Source: Anastrepha obliqua (Eukaryota; Arthropoda; Insecta; Diptera; Tephritidae). From it: 64,000 nt of DNA. The first letter of the stretch is position 1, and every line of letters starts with the position of its first letter. Below, in pieces: positions 58,701-64,000 of this stretch. The position numbers were made by a program, and so were the translations under genes. The notes under the pieces are model-generated. The model had not been told where the DNA came from. It worked only from the letters and a program-made list of their open reading frames with translations, and made no database searches. The DNA lies in the NCBI RefSeq assembly GCF_027943255.1, contig NC_072897.1:25420044-25484043 (forward strand), written 5' to 3'.

Positions 58701-59700
58701 AATGGAGATGCAAAATAACTTAAATACAAAATCAACAACAACAGCTAGCGGTAACTATAGCGGAGAAAAAAGCGGCAGGAGGAGACGAATTGTGATACCG
58801 TGGATAGCAAGCGAACGGCATTCTACGGGCTTGGTGAGAAAATACAAAGCTAGTTGAAGTGCTGGAGAATGGCAAATACGATCAATACATGAGCCTATGA
58901 GGAATGCAACAGAGAGCTTCAAGGCATTATACGAGCTGGCAGCCATTGAACAAGGAGATAAACAAGCCAAAGACGTCATAAGAAAAAGCAGCGGTTCGCA
59001 AACATCCCCATGATTAAAGCACAATCCAGACCCTAAGAGAAAAGAAGATGCTGCTGCATTGACGCCAAAATCTAAGCGGAGGAACCCAGAGACGAATGGA
59101 ACAGGCGTACAGTAGGACACCGGAACGCCGTCGGCCTCTCAAAAGGGAATTCAGGAGGTGGATGCAGCTAAATGGAGGACGGTGACTCAAAACACCAAGC
59201 CAAGAGCGGCTAGACCAAGGAGGGTTAGACCTGGCCCGATAGTAATAGAAGCGAAGGGTGAAACCTCCTATGCGGAAATATTAAAGTCGGTGAAATCCGA
59301 CCCAAACTCGGAGAACTTGACAAAGTATTCTCAAAAATAAAGCGAACGCAAAAGGGTGAAATACTCATCCAGCTCTCAAATTCAGGTGAATAAACCAAGG
59401 AGTTCCCCTCAATAAAAGGCAGTACACTAGGGGAGCGAGTGGCGGTACGAGATATTGATGAGATTTCTGCCAAAGAAGAAATTATTAATGCAATCTGCGA
59501 TCGATTCGATATCGGTGAATCAACCATAGAGATAGTGAACATACGAAAGGCACGCGATTGAACACAGATAGCAGTTTTAAGCCTAACGGAAGCGGAGGTG
59601 AACAAGTTAAAGTGGGCTGGATAAACTGTTGGACTTAAAGCACTTAAAACTGCGCCGTCGCGAGTAAGTAATCATGGCCGCTACAACTGTTAGGCTTAAA
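58701..59700 (+). pseudogene. Non-LTR retrotransposon ORF1 remnant
   Basis: The clearest part is RPGPIVIEAKGETSYAEIL (near 59228-59285), a pattern of LINE ORF1 proteins of the R1/I-type group. After frame changes come KRTQKGEILIQLSNS, VRDIDEISAKEEIINAICDRF and TQIAVLSLTEAEVNKLKW, matching the following RNA-binding region. A ghost of a zinc knuckle (NHGRYNC) lies near 59675. Many stops interrupt it. It may or may not belong to the ORF2 remnant downstream. Confidence 0.6.
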
Positions 59701-59734
59701 ATTCTAGTTTTGAAAACATACACATGTAAAAGCA

Positions 59735-59900
59735 TAAAGTGAGTGTGTGCTGTTATATGTATATATATATGTATATACGAATATGCATTGTTTTGCTCAG
59801 TATAGAAACATCTATGTACATACATTGTCCCAACATATGTATTCATATGTGCATACATATATGTATGTATACCTATGTATATGCCAACGCATGCAGTTTA
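59735..59900. repeat. TATG/TACA microsatellite
   Basis: Imperfect repeats of TATG, TATA and CATA, such as ATACATATATGTATGTATAC around 59853, are typical of fly intergenic DNA. Confidence 0.75.
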
Positions 59901-59929
59901 GATAAGTTTCCTTGCATATGCTAGGAATT

Positions 59930-61884
59930 TGGAGCTACTCATCCACTGATCAACTGGACAAGCAGGTGGAACACTTGCCGCGATCGTATCAGATGGCCTT
60001 CAAAGTGGCTTGCCCAGAAGAAAGACTTTCCTCCCTGGTGGAGCAAGACGCTGACTGACTTGAAAAAGGAGGTTAGAAGGGTTTTTAACTAATGCTACCA
60101 AACTGAAACTTTAAAAATTACGGTGTAATTTTGAATGAATACAAAAAAGCCATTATATAAGCGAAACGCAACTCCTGAAAGGAGTACTGCGAGTCCATTG
60201 AATCCATGAAGGATTCTGCCAGTCTAAGCAAGGGCCTTTCGAGAGGCCACTCCTGCAGAACTCTTGTAAAAGGGAGGCCGGGAAGTGGGCTGAATCTGCA
60301 GAAGTATCTTTGACTATCCTGGTAAATAATCACTTTCCGGAAAATTCTATTACCCCACGTAACATTGTCGACACGAGTCGACAGGCAGGTCTACTCGATG
60401 TTTCCCTGGAATCTATCCTGTCAGTTTATAGAATCACGTGGGCAATAAAAAGTCTTTCTCCTTTTAAAGCTCCTGGTTCTGACGATATCTTGCTTGTAAT
60501 GCTTCAGAAAACAAGTACGTCGGTATCTTGTATCTTGCTTGTAATGCTTCAGAAAACAAGTACGTCGGAAGTTCCTGTCCTGCAAGAAATCTACTTGGCG
60601 TGTATCGCTCTTAATCACGTCTCGCAAACTGGAAGTAAACGAGGGTTATTTTCATACCCAAGGCAGGGAGAAGGGGTCCCGCCTCGGTCAAGGAATTTGG
60701 GCCTATAAGTCTTGCTTCATTTATCCTAAAGTGTTTCAAAGGTTGATTGATTATCATATCCGAGAGCACATCGAATCCAAATTGTATCGAGCGCAACATG
60801 CTTACCTGAAAGGGAAAGTCACGGAATCAGCCTTACACGAGGTCAGTAGAAAAATCTCTGGAAAGCAAACAAGTCACTTTGGCGCCCTTCATAGATTTCA
60901 GAAGGTGCTTTTAATAACATCAGGGCGGAGTCAATTGTCACTACATTAGATAGACTAGGGGTGGGAAGACCACGTACATATCCTTCTCTGGATCTGTTAA
61001 TGCGGTCGCAAGAGAGGCTTAAGTCCCTAGATTCGTTCACAGGGGCTCGTTGCTATTGATGAAGTTCTGATAATGCTAAATAAGGGTGGGGTTAAGATAG
61101 TAGCATACGCCGATGACTTAGTCTTGATGGTATCGGGACCGTTTCCCTCTGTACTCGGTCGGTGAGCTACCACTTGCGGTCTCCGAGTCAACTCTGAGAA
61201 AACGGGGCCGGTGATATTTACCAGAAAATATAAACCTCCGAACTTTCCACTTCACAAATTAAATAACCACGTTCTCCCGCTTTCATCGAAAGTTAGGTGT
61301 CTTGGAGCGATACTTGACTCCAAACTCCATTGGAAACTACACATTGAACATCGGGTAAAGAAGGCCAGTATAGCCTTCTGCTCCTGCGAAGCTATGTTCG
61401 GTAAAAAATGGGGACTCAAGCCTCAGGTCGTGCTGTGAATGTACAACGGAGCGGTTTTGCCAATTTTAACCTATGGATGCCTAGTTTGCTTGGAAGCTTT
61501 TTGGAAAGTCTATAATATCATTAAGCTGGGGAGGGTGCAAAGGACTGCATCCATTGGCATCGCCGGAGCATGTAAAACTTGCCCCAGTGCTGCCCGAAAG
61601 GTCGTTTTGCATTTACTCCCATCGACTTTTCCGTTATTTCCATTGCAGCTCAAAGTGCAATCAGGTTAAAGGAGATTGCCCTCTGGAGGCAATCTGTCAA
61701 TGGACATGGTAGCCTTTTTGGGCAGATAACGCCGTATTTTTCCGAACTTCAAACAGATCTCTCTATCCGCAAACTAGAGTTTGAGGGTCGCGCAAGGGCA
61801 ATCTTTCCAAATGACCAGGATTGGATCGAGGGGAAAATCTGCACCGAAGATTGCATCACTGTCTTCACTGATGGAATCGGAGTT
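59930..61884 (+). pseudogene. LOA-like LINE ORF2 remnant
   Basis: Pieces of RT in several frames are visible: WAIKSLSPFKAPGSDDIL (60440), AQHAYLKGKVTESALHEV (60795), VAYADDLVLM (about 61100), LGAILDSKLHWKLHIEHRVKKA (61305) and MYNGAVLPILTYGCLVC (61439). It ends in VFTDGIGV, exactly at the start of RNase H, where an antisense RTE fragment abuts. Stops and indels are frequent. It is related to but distinct from the element at 26-31 kb. Confidence 0.75.
60486..60575 (+). repeat. 45-bp tandem duplication inside the LINE remnant
   Basis: TATCTTGCTTGTAATGCTTC and the following bases occur at 60486 and again at 60531, giving the repeated peptide ILLVMLQKTSTS in frame. Confidence 0.85.
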
Positions 61885-63010
61885 TAACAAAGTGCACCAT
61901 TCGTTTCTTTCTCGTGCTAACCGATGCCAATTGGACACACCAAGTGAAGTCAAGTCCTTCTCCACCTGATCTTTCCAACGTAGAGGAGGCCTTCCTCTTC
62001 CTCTACTACCACCAGTTGGTACCGCATGGAATACTTTCAGAGCCAGAGCGTTTGTATCCATTCGGGCGACTTGACCCAGCCAACGTAGCCGTTGGATCTT
62101 TATTCGCCGCGCTATGTTTATGTCGTCGTAAAGCTCATACAGCTCATCGTTCCATCGCCTGCGATATTCGCCATTGCCAACGTGCAAAGGTCCAAAAAAC
62201 TTACACAGAATCTTTCTCTCAAACACTCCAAGCGACGCTTCATCGGATGTTGTCATCGTCCACGCTTCTGCGCCATATGTTTGGACGGGCATAATGAGAA
62301 CCGTATAAAGTGTTAGTTTTGTTCGTCGAGAGAGGACTTTACTACTCAATTGACTACTTAGTCCTACGTAGCACTTGTTCGCAAAAGAGATTAAACGTTG
62401 TATTTCAAGGCAGATTGTTATCGTTGTTAATGCTGGTTCCTAAGTATACCAAGTCTTTTACAACCTCGAAATCATACCTGTCTACGGTGACGTGGGTGCC
62501 GTACGCGAGTGCGCCAACTGTTTGTTTGATGACAAGAGGTACTTCGTTTTGTCCTCGTTCACTACCAGACCCATTCCCTTTGTTTCTTTATACAGTTGGA
62601 GAAGGCTGAACTAACAGCGCGGGTGTTAAGGCCGATGATGTCAATATCATCGGCATACGCCAACAATTGTACGCTCTTATAAAAAATTGTGCCTGAGCGA
62701 TTAAGTTCTGCGGCTCGTACGATGCTCTCGAACAACAGGTTAAAGAAGTCACACGATAGCGTGTCACCCTGTCTGAAACCTCATTTGGTATCAAACGACT
62801 CGGAGATATCCGTAGTCGACGAAAAGATGGTGTGTGTCGATTTTTCTTTCATGGATCTTTTCTAAGATTTGGCGTATTTTGAATATTAGGACGATGGTAT
62901 ACTTTCCAGGTCTAAAGCCACACTGATAAGGTCCAATCAGTTGATTGATGGTGGGCTTTAGCCTTTCACACAATACGCTCGCTACAACCTTATAGGTAAT
63001 TGGCAGATAT
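61885..63010 (-). pseudogene. RTE-like LINE fragment (RT end and C-terminus)
   Basis: It is closely related to the element at 14.7-17.9 kb. The frame 61774-62349 shows SSKVLSRRTKLTLY, MTTSDEASLGVFERKILCKFF and IQRLRWLGQVARMD. Further upstream (rightward) RT sequence including the YADD region near 62650 is shifted by indels. About 130 bp are missing near 62810 relative to the intact copy. The fragment ends near 63010. Inactive. Confidence 0.83.
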
Positions 63011-63264
63011 TGCAGGATCGCCCTTCGTAGCCCCTAAGAGGTCCCATGGTTGTTTTGCCCCCGCCAACCCGATGACGACAGGTTTGGAACGTACTCCGAG
63101 GACCGATTTTTGGACTTTGATGTCGATGTCAACGGATGTATTTTTGATCACTCTTGAAAAGTAATAAAATACATCTGTAAATTTAATTATATCTATGTGA
63201 AATTATATATCAGCACAAACTGAGCGAGCGACCTGGTTTTAATAAGGACTCTTAAATAAAATAA
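63011..63264. other. No recognisable feature
   Basis: About 250 bases with a GC-rich start and AT-rich end; no open frame or repeat is identified. Confidence 0.4.
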
Positions 63265-63430
63265 ATCAAAGGAGGATGGTTCCGTGTGTCGAAGTCCACA
63301 CAAGCGAGGAAAGTACCTGATCGGCATTCATTTGGTCATGGTCAGGACGATTCTTCTGCATACCGTCCAAGTAGCTCACAACTTCCAGGCTTTGCCCAAG
63401 TATCCTCTGGATAGATTCAGATCTCTCGAC
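63265..63430 (+). mobile_element. RTE-like LINE 5' leader fragment
   Basis: It starts AAAGGAGGATGGTTCCGTGT and corresponds to the reverse complement of the 5' leader at about 17770-17941. It lies on the opposite strand to the neighbouring RTE fragment (61885-63010). Confidence 0.75.
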
Positions 63431-64000
63431 TTTGGAACAATGTTTACACCCTGTTGCACAAGGTCGCTAAAATAGTGCATCAGCATTTCCATGTTGTTCC
63501 CCTTTTCGATGCCCGATCGCGAGGTCGTAATTCTGCAGTCTTTCGATCCACTGTGAAATTTGTCCTTCCGGATGCTTTAACTAAAGTAACAATCTCAGTG
63601 CTGCGGGGTCGGTTTTTAACTGGAATCGGTGACCGTACAAGTATTTATGAAAATGTTTTACGCACTCAACCATTGCTAACAGTTCTCGCAGTAATTCACG
63701 TCCGGCTTTCCGAGGACTCTGCTATAGTATGTGATCACTTTTTTTTGCCCACTGATGGTTTGTGACTGTTCTCCACCTATTCCGTATGCGCTAGCATCTG
63801 TATCCACAACGAACTTTTCTGCAGCGACCGACGATACGGGATTTCTGTCTTGAACAAGGCACGCTTTTTCGAATTCAATCCTAATACCGTGGAGGTAAGG
63901 CGCAGAAGGACTTCTTCCAAAATTTTCAGATGGTACCTACAATTCATTTATTCAGATAGACCAAACACGTTTTCCAATTGAGTCCCCTCAGCACATGATC
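63431..64000 (-). pseudogene. pol: Ty3/gypsy pol fragment: RNase H region
   Basis: Reading the minus strand, KFVVDTDASAYGIGGEQSQ marks the start of RNase H (near 63800). VITYYSRVLGKPDVNYCEN, then pieces equivalent to HFHKYLYGHRFQLKTD and EGQISQWIERLQNYDLAIGHR, follow in shifting frames. It differs from the array element. The RT part would extend beyond the right edge of the window. Confidence 0.68.

Noticed and set aside
59739..59924. Small ORFs rich in Met/Tyr/Ile/Cys
   Set aside because: They are translations of a TATG/TACA microsatellite.

Overview
The window is eukaryotic, repeat-dominated DNA, most likely from a brachyceran fly and plausibly a tephritid fruit fly. The evidence is AT-rich sequence, TATG/TACA microsatellites, a 297/17.6-like Ty3/gypsy retrotransposon with a tRNA-Ser-type primer binding site, and DD41D (rosa-type) Tc1/mariner relics; as I recall, that family was described from Ceratitis rosa. 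I found no host single-copy gene, tRNA, rRNA or CRISPR array. All recognisable coding sequence belongs to transposable elements.

Bases 1-51613 are a head-to-tail tandem array of one defective Ty3/gypsy unit of about 5.2 kb. Nine primer binding sites (4836, 6995, 10028, 18504, 23704, 35550, 40785, 45961, 51151) mark the period. I number the units U1 (1-4835, left end outside the window), U2 (4836-6994), U3 (6995-10027), U4 (10028-18503), U5 (18504-23703), U6 (23704-35549), U7 (35550-40784), U8 (40785-45960), U9 (45961-51150) and U10 (51151-51613, a stub). Adjacent internal regions share a single LTR. Every long unit has the same reading-frame lesions and the same reverse-transcriptase deletion that removes the YxDD active site. 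Every LTR carries the same internally deleted DD41D transposon. The unit was therefore already dead or non-autonomous when it amplified. U2 and U3 are shorter derivatives lacking gag and most of pol. Shared private mutations show an alternating pattern (U5 like U7, U6 like U8) with at least one mosaic unit, as expected from unequal exchange in satellite-like DNA.

Four younger elements interrupt single units. U3 holds a 5'-truncated LOA-like LINE with a 10-bp target duplication. U4 holds a near full-length RTE-like LINE with an uninterrupted 997-codon frame. U6 holds a mariner DD34D element with near-perfect inverted repeats and TA duplications, plus a near full-length LOA-like LINE.

Bases 51614-64000 are a graveyard of unrelated elements. 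They include a Helitron-like remnant (start region and PIF1-type helicase) split by a Tc1-like DD34E element, and a Mutator-like element with a multiply broken transposase. Beyond these lie a Ty3/gypsy gag scrap, LINE ORF1 and ORF2 remnants, a TATG microsatellite, pieces of a second RTE element in both orientations, and an antisense gypsy RT/RNase H fragment running off the right end.

No element encodes a complete autonomous set without at least one doubt; the RTE element comes closest. The main biological interest is the conversion of a dead retrotransposon into a tandem macrosatellite with a transposon-bearing LTR, and the order of events preserved in the nesting.
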